Both the position numbers and the translations under genes were made by a program. Positions 1-7,487 of a stretch of 46,930 nucleotides of DNA are shown in pieces. The stretch is from the NCBI RefSeq assembly GCF_913062725.1, contig NZ_CAJXWY010000032.1, forward strand, positions 1-46,930, given 5' to 3'. The stretch's first letter is position 1; the number at the start of each line of letters is the position of its first letter. The notes beneath the pieces are model-generated. The model was not told the DNA's origin and ran no database searches. It worked only from the letters and a program-made list of their open reading frames with translations. The DNA comes from an uncultured Thiohalocapsa sp. Its GTDB lineage: Bacteria; Pseudomonadota; Gammaproteobacteria; Chromatiales; Chromatiaceae.

Positions 1-429
1 TACACCGATGGCGCCTGCAAGGGCAATCCGGGACCCGGCGGCTGGGGCGTGCTGTTGCGTTGGGGTGCGCACGAGAAAGAGCTGTGCGGCGGCGAGGCGG
101 ATACCACCAACAATCGCATGGAGTTGATGGCCGTGATTCAAGCCCTGGAGGCGTTGACGCGCCCGTCTGCGGTGATCGTGCATGTCGACTCACGCTATGT
201 GCAGGACGGTGTGGAGCGCTGGATGCCGCGCTGGAAGCGCAACGGCTGGCAGACGCGCGAGCGCAAGCCGGTCAAGAATCAGGATCTCTGGACGCGTCTG
301 GACGCGGCCCTAAGCCGGCACAAGGTCGGCTGGCGCTGGATCAAGGGCCACAGCGGACATCCGGAGAACGAGCGCGCCGACCGCCTCGCCAACGACGGGA
401 TCCCGCGGCGGCAAAGGGCGCGTCGCTGA
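1..429 (+). CDS. rnhA: Ribonuclease HI, 5' end missing at window edge
   Basis: RNase HI cleaves the RNA strand of RNA-DNA hybrids in the cytoplasm (R-loops, primers). The reading frame is open from base 1, so the first roughly seven residues lie outside the window. The fragment starts at the first catalytic motif [11 protein letters not shown] (Asp at fragment residue 3), followed by NNRMELMA (Glu41), VDSRYVQDG (Asp63) and [13 protein letters not shown] near the C-terminus. These match Asp10, Glu48, Asp70 and His124/Asp134 of the E. coli enzyme at a constant offset of seven. All catalytic residues are present, and 142 visible residues fit the family length of about 150. The next gene on the same strand begins about 150 bases later, and no operon link is evident. 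Identification is secure. Confidence 0.96.
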   Translation, partial: YTDGACKGNPGPGGWGVLLRWGAHEKELCGGEADTTNNRMELMAVIQALEALTRPSAVIVHVDSRYVQDGVERWMPRWKRNGWQTRERKPVKNQDLWTRLDAALSRHKVGWRWIKGHSGHPENERADRLANDGIPRRQRARR

Positions 430-568
430 GGTCGGTGCGATCGCCACCGCCGCACGCCGTCCGGCATCCGGCGGCGGAGCTGATACCATAGCGAAGTACT
501 CGGGCTTCGGGTCGGGCCCGGCACGGATGCCCGCCCGGCGCGCGCCGCCGATCGTCTTTCGCCAATCT

Positions 569-574
569 GAGGTG
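569..574 (+). promoter_or_regulatory. Ribosome binding site favouring a TTG start at 581
   Basis: GAGGTG lies 6 bases before an in-frame TTG at 581. The upstream in-frame ATG at 527 has no comparable Shine-Dalgarno sequence and would add 18 residues unlike an MFS N-terminus. The TTG is therefore the preferred start of the MFS gene. Confidence 0.5.
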
Positions 575-580
575 TATCGC

Positions 581-1975
581 TTGTCCAAAACCGCATCCAA
601 TCGCGCCGAGCTGCCGCCGCTGAACGCCCTGGAGCGACGGGCCGCCGGCGGTCTCGCGGCCATCTTTGCGCTGCGGATGTTAGGGCTGTTCATGATTTTG
701 CCGGTGTTCGCGCTCTACGCGCACGACCTCACCGGCGCAACGCCGCTATTGGTGGGGCTCGCCATCGGCGCCTACGGGCTCACCCAGGCGTTGCTGCAGA
801 TCCCCTTCGGTCTGCTGTCGGACCACATCGGCCGCAAGCCCGTCATCTACGCCGGGCTGATCCTTTTCGCGCTTGGCAGTGTTATCGCTGCCCTCGCCGA
901 TTCCATTCACTGGGTGATTGTCGGCCGGGCGCTCCAGGGCAGCGGCGCGGTGGCGGCGGCCGTGATTGCGCTGAGCGCGGACTTGACGCGCGAGACGGTG
1001 CGTACCCGCGCCATGGCCGCCATCGGTATCAGCGTGGCGCTGTCCTTCGCTGCCGCGCTGGTGCTGGGCCCCGTGATGGGGGAGCTCATCGGTGTCTCCG
1101 GCATCTTCTGGCTCACAGCTGTCTTCGCATTGCTGGGCATGGTGCTACTGGCCCGCGTGGTGCCCTCGCCCGCGCGCTCGGCGACGCATCGGGACGCCGA
1201 GCCGGTGCTGGATCAGTTGGGCGGCGTGGTTGCAGATCGCACCCTGCTGCGGCTGGATGGGGGGATTTTCCTGCTGCACCTCACCATGGTGAGCCTGTTC
1301 GTGGTGCTGCCCCTGTCGCTGGCAGACGCCGGGCTGGCGGCGGCGCAGCATTGGCAGATGTATTTGCCCGTGGTGCTTGCGGCCATCGTGCTCATGGTGC
1401 CCTTCATCGTCGTCGCCGAGCGCGCGGGCCGGGTGCGCGCCGTGCTGGTGGGCTCGGCGGCCGCTTTGGCCGTTGCCCTGCTCGGCTTCGCGGTGGCGCC
1501 GGCGAGCCTCTGGCTGCTGGCGGGCCTGCTCACCGTGATGTTCACGGTGTTCAACCTGCTCGAGGCGGTGCTGCCGTCGCTGGTGTCCAAGGCCGCCGGC
1601 GCCGGCGCCAAGGGTACGGCGATGGGGGTGTTCGCCAGTGCCCAGTTCACGGGCGCATTCCTCGGCGGGCTGCTCGGCGGACTGGCGCACGAGCGCTTTG
1701 GACCCGAGGCGGTGTACCTGGTGGGCGCCGGCGCGGCGCTGGTGTGGCTCACGGTGGCCTGGACACTGCGCCCGCCCGGGCAGCTGGTGACCCATCTGCT
1801 GCCGCTGGGCGAGTTGCCGGCGACGGCGCTGCCGAATCTGCGTGAGCGCCTGCTGGCGGTGCCCGGGGTCGAAGAGGCCGTGATCGCCGTGGACGAAGGC
1901 GTCGCCCATCTGAAAGTGGACAATCGGCGAATCGATTGGGCAAGATTGAGCGCTGTTGCCGGTGCCCACCAGTAG
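581..1975 (+). CDS. MFS transporter, YajR-like, with C-terminal YAM-type domain
   Basis: A twelve-helix major facilitator superfamily permease of about 464 residues. The first hydrophobic helix begins with the stretch LRMLGLFMILPVFALYA, and the loop between helices 2 and 3 carries the motif-A signature GLLSDHIGRKPVIYAGL. After the last helix comes a soluble tail of about 50 residues (NLRERLLAVPGVEEAVIAVD and following) that resembles the small ferredoxin-like YAM domain of E. coli YajR. That tail is the reason for the subfamily call. Substrate is unknown for this subfamily; a drug or metabolite proton antiporter is likely from general MFS knowledge. I place the start at TTG 581 because of the ribosome binding site; ATG 527 is the alternative. 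It lies directly upstream of ssb, an arrangement common in gammaproteobacteria. Confidence 0.85.
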   Translation: MSKTASNRAELPPLNALERRAAGGLAAIFALRMLGLFMILPVFALYAHDLTGATPLLVGLAIGAYGLTQALLQIPFGLLSDHIGRKPVIYAGLILFALGSVIAALADSIHWVIVGRALQGSGAVAAAVIALSADLTRETVRTRAMAAIGISVALSFAAALVLGPVMGELIGVSGIFWLTAVFALLGMVLLARVVPSPARSATHRDAEPVLDQLGGVVADRTLLRLDGGIFLLHLTMVSLFVVLPLSLADAGLAAAQHWQMYLPVVLAAIVLMVPFIVVAERAGRVRAVLVGSAAALAVALLGFAVAPASLWLLAGLLTVMFTVFNLLEAVLPSLVSKAAGAGAKGTAMGVFASAQFTGAFLGGLLGGLAHERFGPEAVYLVGAGAALVWLTVAWTLRPPGQLVTHLLPLGELPATALPNLRERLLAVPGVEEAVIAVDEGVAHLKVDNRRIDWARLSAVAGAHQ

Positions 1976-2052
1976 GCTGCGGATTGAGCTGGTCACCGGT
2001 ATCTGGCACGCGGGGCTCGAGCACGTAGCTCCAACGGGGCGGGGGAAGTTTC

Positions 2053-2526
2053 ATGCGCGGCGTCAACAAAGTGATTCTCGTGGGCAATCTGGGTGCCGAC
2101 CCGGAGGTCCGCTACACCGCAACCGGTAGCGCGGTCACGAATATTCGCATCGCGACCAGTGAAAGCTGGAAGGACAAGACGACGGGGGAACCGCAGGAGC
2201 GTACGGAATGGCACCGAGTAACGCTCTTCGCGCGCCTGGGAGAGATCGCCGGGCAATACTTGCGCAAGGGTTCCAAGGTCTACATCGAGGGCAAGCTGCG
2301 CACCCGCAAATGGCAGGACCAGCAAGGTCAGGACCGTTGGAGCACCGAGATCATCGCCGATCAGATGCAGATGCTCGACAGCCGCGGTGGTGGTGACAGC
2401 GCTCAGGGGCAAAGTTATGGCACTGCACCACAGCAGGAGCGCGCACCGGAGCCTGCCACCGGCGGCGGTGCGTCCGAGGGTGGCTTTCCCGGCGATTCCG
2501 GCTTCGATGACGACATTCCGTTTTGA
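2053..2526 (+). CDS. ssb: Single-stranded DNA-binding protein
   Basis: SSB coats single-stranded DNA as a tetramer during replication, recombination and repair and recruits partner proteins through its acidic tip. The 157-residue product has the OB-fold start [20 protein letters not shown], then [21 protein letters not shown] and the strand [14 protein letters not shown]. These are followed by a Gly/Gln-rich disordered linker from about residue 112 and the canonical C-terminal tip DDDIPF. GGGGGAAG at 2041-2048 is a good ribosome binding site for ATG 2053. Length and both ends match the family exactly. It follows the MFS gene after 77 bases and may have its own promoter in that gap, though I see no clear one. 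Confidence 0.98.
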   Translation: MRGVNKVILVGNLGADPEVRYTATGSAVTNIRIATSESWKDKTTGEPQERTEWHRVTLFARLGEIAGQYLRKGSKVYIEGKLRTRKWQDQQGQDRWSTEIIADQMQMLDSRGGGDSAQGQSYGTAPQQERAPEPATGGGASEGGFPGDSGFDDDIPF

Positions 2527-2583
2527 GCAGGTGTCGTTCCACCACCTTTTGAGCAGCTTTCACGCGCCCTCGATTTGTAGCAG

Positions 2584-3492
2584 ATGTCCGACCTCCCCCG
2601 TGTTCTCCTCATCGGCTCCGACGGCCAGGTCGGCTGGGAACTGCGCCGCACGCTGGCGCCGGTCGGCCAGGTCATCGCCGCCTCGATGCACGGACAGGCC
2701 GGTCCCGCCATCGATTTGACCGACGCGGCGTCGATTCGCCGGGTGTTCAACGATGTGCAGCCGGATGCGGTGGTGAACGCCGCCGCCTACACCGCCGTCG
2801 ACAAGGCCGAGAGCGAGCCCGAGCTCGCCCGCGCCATCAATGCCGATGCGGTGCATGTGCTCGCCGAGCTCTGCGTCGGCGCCGACATCCCGGTGGTGCA
2901 CTATTCCACCGATTTCGTCTTCTCCGGTGACACCGATCATCCCTATCGCGAGGACGACGAGCCGGCGCCCATGAGCGTCTACGGCGAGACCAAGCGCGCC
3001 GGCGAGCTGGCACTGCTGGAGTCCGCCGCCGACGCCCTGGTGCTGCGCACGGCCTGGGTCTACGGTGTGCGCGGCCGAAACTTCCTGCTGACCATGCTCA
3101 ACCTGTTTCGCGAGCGCACTGAGCTTCGCATCGTCGACGATCAAGTGGGCACGCCCACCTGGAGTCGTATGCTGGCGGAAGTGACTGCCCAAGTGATGCA
3201 TGGCGTCTTCAACGGCGCCGTGGATATCAGGCAGGTGCGCGGCCTCTATCACGTCACCGGTGGCGGAGCCGTCTCCTGGTACGGTTTCGCGAGCGCCATC
3301 CGCGAGGCGACCTGCAACGATTGCACGCTGACCCCGATCTCCACCAGCGAATATCCGGCACCCGCTCGTCGTCCGCCCTATTCGGTGCTGGATACCACGA
3401 AGTTCCGTGCCACCTTCGGCCTGGCACTGCCGGATTGGCGCCAGTCGCTGGCCCTTTGTCTCGAAGATCTGCCCCAGCAACCGCCGCATTAG
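2584..3492 (+). CDS. rfbD: dTDP-4-dehydrorhamnose reductase
   Basis: RfbD (RmlD) reduces dTDP-4-dehydrorhamnose to dTDP-L-rhamnose with NAD(P)H, the last step of rhamnose donor synthesis for surface polysaccharide. The 302-residue short-chain dehydrogenase has the N-terminal nucleotide-binding motif VLLIGSDGQVGWEL. It continues with NAAAYTAVDKAE, YSTDFVFSGD, the catalytic YGETKRAGE (Tyr and Lys), LRTAWVYG and the C-terminal RRPPYSVLDTTKF typical of this enzyme. Length matches the family. The usual partners rfbA, rfbB and rfbC are not in the window, so this is an isolated pathway gene beside ssb. The start ATG 2584 has no strong Shine-Dalgarno sequence. Confidence 0.93.
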   Translation: MSDLPRVLLIGSDGQVGWELRRTLAPVGQVIAASMHGQAGPAIDLTDAASIRRVFNDVQPDAVVNAAAYTAVDKAESEPELARAINADAVHVLAELCVGADIPVVHYSTDFVFSGDTDHPYREDDEPAPMSVYGETKRAGELALLESAADALVLRTAWVYGVRGRNFLLTMLNLFRERTELRIVDDQVGTPTWSRMLAEVTAQVMHGVFNGAVDIRQVRGLYHVTGGGAVSWYGFASAIREATCNDCTLTPISTSEYPAPARRPPYSVLDTTKFRATFGLALPDWRQSLALCLEDLPQQPPH

Positions 3493-3771
3493 GCGAGCGC
3501 TGATGCGTCGGCTGACACGGGTAATCCGGCGTGTTCCGATCCTCGCGTAGAACCGTGTCGCATGGTCAGAGCGCTAAGTGCGTTTCCGACAGGCGTTGGG
3601 CAACTGCTGTCCAATGATGGTCACCAAGCCGCCGCAGGGCCTCGCCGAGACGCCAGTACACCGACCACCGGTACCATCGCGGCGGTGAGCGTCGCCATCG
3701 TCCACTCGGACATCCGCTAGACTGGAGCAACGTCCCCGGCCTGTCATCGCAGGGCGTGCCGCTGCCGAGTG
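3493..3771. other. Intergenic region after rfbD, nothing recognised
   Basis: About 280 bases with no convincing gene, terminator or promoter. Open frames here are short, rich in Arg/Ala and lack family features. Confidence 0.5.
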
Positions 3772-4281
3772 ATGCCCCCGCGCATGTCCCCCGTCGCCCG
3801 CCATGGATGGATCACAAGCCTGCTGGCGATGCTGTGCTTGTGGGTGGTCGTCGCCACCGCGTCGGGGCAGGCCGCCGTCGCCGAGGCCTCACGACCGGCT
3901 GCGGCGCCTGCCCAGGCGGTCGTCGATGCGGTGCGCTTCGCCTTCGGTCTGGAGGCTGCCTACTGGCAGCATCCCGATGCATTCCGCAGCCGGGATGCCG
4001 TGTACTCCCACTTCCGACAGGGGTTCAGTCCCGACCTCGCCGCGGCCATGACCGCCCATGTCCTTGGCGGCGATGGCGATCTCGCCACTTGGGTGCCGGA
4101 GCAGGTCCAGGTGGTGGAACTGGCGGCCAGCCACGCCCTGGTATGGTTCCCGACGCCGGCGGCCTTCGGTGCGTCCGGAGTCTGGAACCTGGCCGATTAC
4201 ATGCACGTGCGCCTGCGGCGTGAAGGCGCCCGCTGGGTGGTGGACTGGGCGGAGGATCGCGCGGCACCGCCGGCGCGCTGA
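3772..4281 (+). CDS. Exported protein of unknown function
   Basis: A 169-residue protein I do not recognise. The N-terminus has a basic stretch and a hydrophobic core (WITSLLAMLCLWVVVATASG) followed by an Ala-rich region, consistent with a Sec signal peptide cut near AVAEA. The mature part has a helical stretch (VVDAVRFAFGLEAAYWQHPD) and a C-terminal strand-like section ending in RREGARWVVDWAEDR. That ending resembles the last strands of small NTF2-like or DUF-type periplasmic proteins, but I cannot name a family. ATG 3772 is preceded in frame by GTG 3769; a later ATG at 3784 is also possible. Its 3' end overlaps the convergent gene 4197-4637 by 85 bases. Confidence 0.6.
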   Translation: MPPRMSPVARHGWITSLLAMLCLWVVVATASGQAAVAEASRPAAAPAQAVVDAVRFAFGLEAAYWQHPDAFRSRDAVYSHFRQGFSPDLAAAMTAHVLGGDGDLATWVPEQVQVVELAASHALVWFPTPAAFGASGVWNLADYMHVRLRREGARWVVDWAEDRAAPPAR

Positions 4282-4637
4282 AGCGCCTGTGAGTCGGCAA
4301 TGCCCGGTGGGCTCAGCGCTCGGCGGAATGCCTGTTCCGCCGCATCGATGTGTGCGTCGAGTGCCGAGCGTTGCGGCCCCTCCAGGCTCGCGGCGTATTC
4401 ACGCAGGCTGCCGGTGAAAGCGGCGAGCGCTGCCTCAACGTCGGCGTGCGCAATGCCCGTGCCGGGGTTTGCGTTGGCATTGGTCTCGGTGGCGGGGTCC
4501 GCCGGCTCGATGCGGGCGCTGCGCGGGATGAGTGTGCGACTGCCATCGCTCGCATGGGCAGTGACGGGCCCCGTCTTGCAGTAGCGCTCGCCCTGCCAAT
4601 GGAAATAGCGACCGACTGGGAGTTGCGGGAATTTCAT
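4197..4637 (-). CDS. Conserved small protein of unknown function
   Basis: A 146-residue product. The first 45 residues look conserved and compact (MKFPQLPVGRYFHWQGERY, then KTGPVTAHASDGSRTLIPRS), a pattern I associate with small uncharacterised gammaproteobacterial proteins that begin MKF-x-LPxG. The remainder has a helical section (VEAALAAFTGSLREYAASLE) and an Arg/Ser-rich C-terminal tail lying in the overlap with the convergent gene. ATG at 4637-4635 is preferred over the GTG immediately upstream. Function is unknown. The tail composition suggests the true conserved unit ends before the overlap, so the overlap could reflect loss of an earlier stop codon. Confidence 0.55.
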   Translation of the reverse strand: MKFPQLPVGRYFHWQGERYCKTGPVTAHASDGSRTLIPRSARIEPADPATETNANANPGTGIAHADVEAALAAFTGSLREYAASLEGPQRSALDAHIDAAEQAFRRALSPPGIADSQALQRAGGAARSSAQSTTQRAPSRRRRTCM

Positions 4638-4753
4638 CACTCGTGCTCGGCGGTATGGTCACAGGGGCGCCCTCGGGGGGTGCGGTGGATGATTGTCGGG
4701 TGCTCGCAGCGCATTGATGGGGCGGCTCGCCGGTGGTCTCGACGCGGCGGGCG

Positions 4754-5575
4754 TCACGGCGTTCGGGCGAGACACCAGATATCCACCCGGCGCGCCCCCG
4801 CCCGACGCAGCGTCCGGGCCACCTCGCCGACGGTGCTGGCGGTGGTGATCACGTCGTCCAGCACGGCCACATGGGCGCCGGTCAAGTCCGCAGCGGCGCG
4901 AAAGGCGCCGAGCAGATTGTGCTGCCGCGCCTGACGTTCGAGGGCGGTTTGCGGCGGCGTCGCACGTGTGCGCTCGCAGGCGGCGACGACGGGCAGGTCC
5001 AGCGCCCGGCCGACCACACGCGCAAGCTCCAGCGCCTGATCATAGCCCCGCTCGCGCAGCCGTTGCATGTGCAATGGCACCGGGATGATGCAGGCTGGCC
5101 GAGTCACGGCGGCATCATGCAGGGATGTGGCCAGCAGCTCGCCCATCAGTCTCAGCGTATTCAGACGTCCGTTGAATTTGAAGCCCGCCACCAGCGTGGG
5201 CAGCGGCGGCTCGTAGCGAAAGGCCGCATGCGCCCGCGTGAACGCCGGGGGCTTGCGCCGGCAATCGCCGCACAGGGGCCCGTCATCGTCGTGTGCATGA
5301 GCGTCCCCGTGACCGGCCACCACCGGCAGCGGCAGCGCACAGCGCACGCAAGCACGGCCGAGCACTGGCAGCTCGGCGGCGCAGCCGGCGCAGAGGTCGT
5401 GGCCGTCGTCGCCCGGCGCGCCACAGAGGATACAGGTGGGCGGAAAAATCAGGTCCGCCGCCACCCGGCGCCAGCGCCCGAATGCCCCCGCCGGTGGTCG
5501 CCGCCGGCACCGGACAGCGTCGTCGTCAGGGCCAACATCAGGACCCGGATCAGTGCTCGGGACAGTGTCTGGCAT
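4754..5575 (-). CDS. comF: ComF/GntX family phosphoribosyltransferase
   Basis: ComF-family proteins are type I phosphoribosyltransferase-fold proteins linked to DNA uptake and use in competent bacteria. The N-terminal part has a zinc-ribbon pattern: FPPTCILCG, then LCAGC, then CVRCALPLP and CGDC. The C-terminal domain contains IIPVPLHMQRLRERGYDQA, then RTRATPPQTALERQARQHNL. The PRPP-binding loop is VAVLDDVITTASTVGE, with the two consecutive aspartates. ATG 5575 gives 273 residues, about 30 longer than many homologues. The extra N-terminal residues are Pro/Asp/Arg-rich, and a GTG just before AADLIFPPTC is an alternative start. The gene is divergent from mltB. Confidence 0.88.
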   Translation of the reverse strand: MPDTVPSTDPGPDVGPDDDAVRCRRRPPAGAFGRWRRVAADLIFPPTCILCGAPGDDGHDLCAGCAAELPVLGRACVRCALPLPVVAGHGDAHAHDDDGPLCGDCRRKPPAFTRAHAAFRYEPPLPTLVAGFKFNGRLNTLRLMGELLATSLHDAAVTRPACIIPVPLHMQRLRERGYDQALELARVVGRALDLPVVAACERTRATPPQTALERQARQHNLLGAFRAAADLTGAHVAVLDDVITTASTVGEVARTLRRAGARRVDIWCLARTP

Positions 5576-5716
5576 GGCGGCTGTGCGGCGGCCCCTGTGG
5601 TGGTGCACGCATGGGTCGATGTCGCATCTTGCGGCCGGATCGCCGCCGGTGGCAAGCACCGGAATCGGGGTCGCCGTCGCCGCCCGACCGGACGCGCCAC
5701 CGTGCGCCGCCGCCGC

Positions 5717-5745
5717 GCGACAGCCGCGCGCTTTCCGGCTAATAT
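5717..5745 (+). promoter_or_regulatory. Candidate sigma-70 promoter for mltB
   Basis: GCGACA (5717-5722) and TAATAT (5740-5745) are separated by 17 bases and match 4 of 6 consensus positions each. The element lies in the divergent gap before mltB. Two GCCGGC blocks at 5770-5775 and 5783-5788 could pair in the leader. Seen by eye only; no scoring was possible. Confidence 0.3.
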
Positions 5746-5803
5746 CTCACACGCTGATCAACGACATAAGCCGGCGCCAACAGCCGGCCTCCGGGGGATA
5801 TCA

Positions 5804-6946
5804 ATGCGTTGCTCGCCGTTCTGGATCATCACACTCTTGTTGCTCACGCCGCTCGCCGGCTGTGGCTCCAGCCCCAGTATCGACCCACCCGAGGCCAGGC
5901 TCGCGAGCGCCCGCCCAACCGCGGGCGAGCGACCCGTCGCCGTCAGCAGCACGCCGCGGCTCACCAGCGGGCCCTATGCGGGGCGCGCCGAGGTGGAGCG
6001 CTTCATCGATCGTATGCAGGCCAACGGCTACACCCGTGCCGAGCTGGTGGGCATCTTCTCCCGGGTGCGCCCGGACGATTGGATCATCGAGTACATGAAC
6101 CGCCAGTGGCGTCCGGCGCCCGGTCCCAACGGCGCCTGGAGCCGTTATCGCGCCCGCCACATCACGCCCGCCATGCTGAGCCGCGGCACGGACTTCTGGA
6201 GCCAGCACGCGGCGGAGCTGGAGCGGGCATCGCGCCAGTATGGCGTGCCGCCGGAGTACATCGTCGCCATCATCGGCATCGAGACCAAATGGGGCGGCTA
6301 CATGGGCAAGCATCGCATCATCGATGCGCTGGCCACGCTCGCCTTCGACTATCCGCGCCGTGGCGAGTATTTCACCGGCGAGCTGGAGAACTACCTGGTC
6401 ATGGCCAGTCAGGAGGGCTTCGATCCGTTCCAGCCGGTGGGCTCCTTCGCCGGCGCCATGGGCTACGGTCAGTTCATGCCGTCGAGTTACCTGAAATACG
6501 CGGTGGATTTCGACGGCAATGGCCGCCGCGACCTCTGGAACAAAGAGGACGCCATCGGCAGCGTCGCACACTATTTCAAGCGCCACGGCTGGCGCAGCGG
6601 GGAGCCGGTAACGGTGCCCGCCACCGGCGGGACGGGCCTGCCGCAATCCATGGACGTCGGCTTCAAGAGCCGTTACCGGGTGCGCGATCTCGCCGCTCGC
6701 GGCGTACACCCGTCTCTGTCACTGCCGGATGACAAGCAGGTGAGCCTGTTGCGGCTCGACGCCTCGGGTGGCTACGAGTACTGGATTGGCCTGGACAACT
6801 TCCAGACCATCACCCGCTACAACAAAAGCACCTATTACGCCATGACGGTGCACCAGCTGGCGCAGGCGCTGCGGGCCCGGCGCGGCGGCAGCGCGCGCTA
6901 TGTGGCCGAGCCCGGTGCCGACGCCGCGCCCCGGTCCGCTGGCTGA
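5804..6946 (+). CDS. mltB: Lytic murein transglycosylase B, lipoprotein
   Basis: MltB cuts the MurNAc-GlcNAc bond of peptidoglycan non-hydrolytically, giving 1,6-anhydro ends, from the inner face of the outer membrane. The 380-residue product begins with a lipoprotein signal ending in the lipobox LAGC (Cys20). The catalytic domain contains YIVAIIGIETKWGGYMGKH with the catalytic Glu at residue 160, then the family signatures DALATLAFDYPRR, GSFAGAMGYGQFMPSSYLKY and DFDGNGRRDLWN. The C-terminus ends ITRYNKSTYYAMTVHQLAQA, as in MltB/Slt35. ATG 5804 is preceded by GGGGGA (5793-5798); the frame stays open far upstream, but that part is not protein-like and opposes comF. Identification is secure. 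Confidence 0.95.
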   Translation: MRCSPFWIITLLLLTPLAGCGSSPSIDPPEARLASARPTAGERPVAVSSTPRLTSGPYAGRAEVERFIDRMQANGYTRAELVGIFSRVRPDDWIIEYMNRQWRPAPGPNGAWSRYRARHITPAMLSRGTDFWSQHAAELERASRQYGVPPEYIVAIIGIETKWGGYMGKHRIIDALATLAFDYPRRGEYFTGELENYLVMASQEGFDPFQPVGSFAGAMGYGQFMPSSYLKYAVDFDGNGRRDLWNKEDAIGSVAHYFKRHGWRSGEPVTVPATGGTGLPQSMDVGFKSRYRVRDLAARGVHPSLSLPDDKQVSLLRLDASGGYEYWIGLDNFQTITRYNKSTYYAMTVHQLAQALRARRGGSARYVAEPGADAAPRSAG

Positions 6947-6997
6947 CGATCCGCGATCTGCAGCGGTGGTTGCGGGGTGCAGTGGGGTGGAGTCCCC

Positions 6998-7420
6998 TCA
7001 GGTCTTGCCCTGCACCGTCACCACGATTTGCCGGCGCTGGGGATCGGTGCGGTGCTCGTACAGGAACACCCCCTGCCAGGTGCCGAGGGCGCAGCATCCG
7101 TTCGCCACGGGCAGGGTGAGATCCATGTTGGTGAGGATGGCACGCACATGGGCGGGCATGTCGTCGGCGCCTTCGGCGGTATGGCGGAACAGCGGATCGC
7201 CGTCCGGCACCAGGCGTGCCAGGAATACCTCCAAATCCCGGCGCACCGTCGGATCGGCGTTCTCGCACACAATCAGCGAGGCGCTGGTGTGTCGCACGAA
7301 GACGTGACAGAGTCCGGTGCGGATCTCGCTGTCTCGCACCACCGCCTGGACTTGGGCGGTAATGTTGGTCGTGCCACGCCCGCGCGTGGCCACCTCGAAC
7401 TGCTGTTGACTCGTCTGCAT
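6998..7420 (-). CDS. yjbQ: YjbQ family (UPF0047) protein
   Basis: YjbQ proteins form trimers and have been associated with a weak thiamin phosphate synthase activity; their physiological role is poorly known. The 140-residue product shows the family landmarks in order. These are GLCHVFVRHTSASLIVCENA, then DDMPAHVRAILTN, then LGTWQGVFLYEHR and the terminal RQIVVTVQGKT. The His and Glu residues in HTSASL and the His in MPAHV are the likely metal or active-site positions. ATG 7420 starts exactly at the conserved N-terminus. An upstream ATG at 7468 would run into the recG leader and is less likely. It is divergent from recG, with the two start codons about 70 bases apart. Confidence 0.92.
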   Translation of the reverse strand: MQTSQQQFEVATRGRGTTNITAQVQAVVRDSEIRTGLCHVFVRHTSASLIVCENADPTVRRDLEVFLARLVPDGDPLFRHTAEGADDMPAHVRAILTNMDLTLPVANGCCALGTWQGVFLYEHRTDPQRRQIVVTVQGKT

Positions 7421-7487
7421 GGCCGCGCCTCCGTCACATCGCCCCAACCTTCGCACCACCGCCGACACGCCGGCCCCGGATGCCCCG

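Noticed and set aside
4733..5803. Upstream extension of the mltB reading frame
   Set aside because: It lies antisense to comF. The lipoprotein signal peptide and ribosome binding site at 5804 fix the true start.
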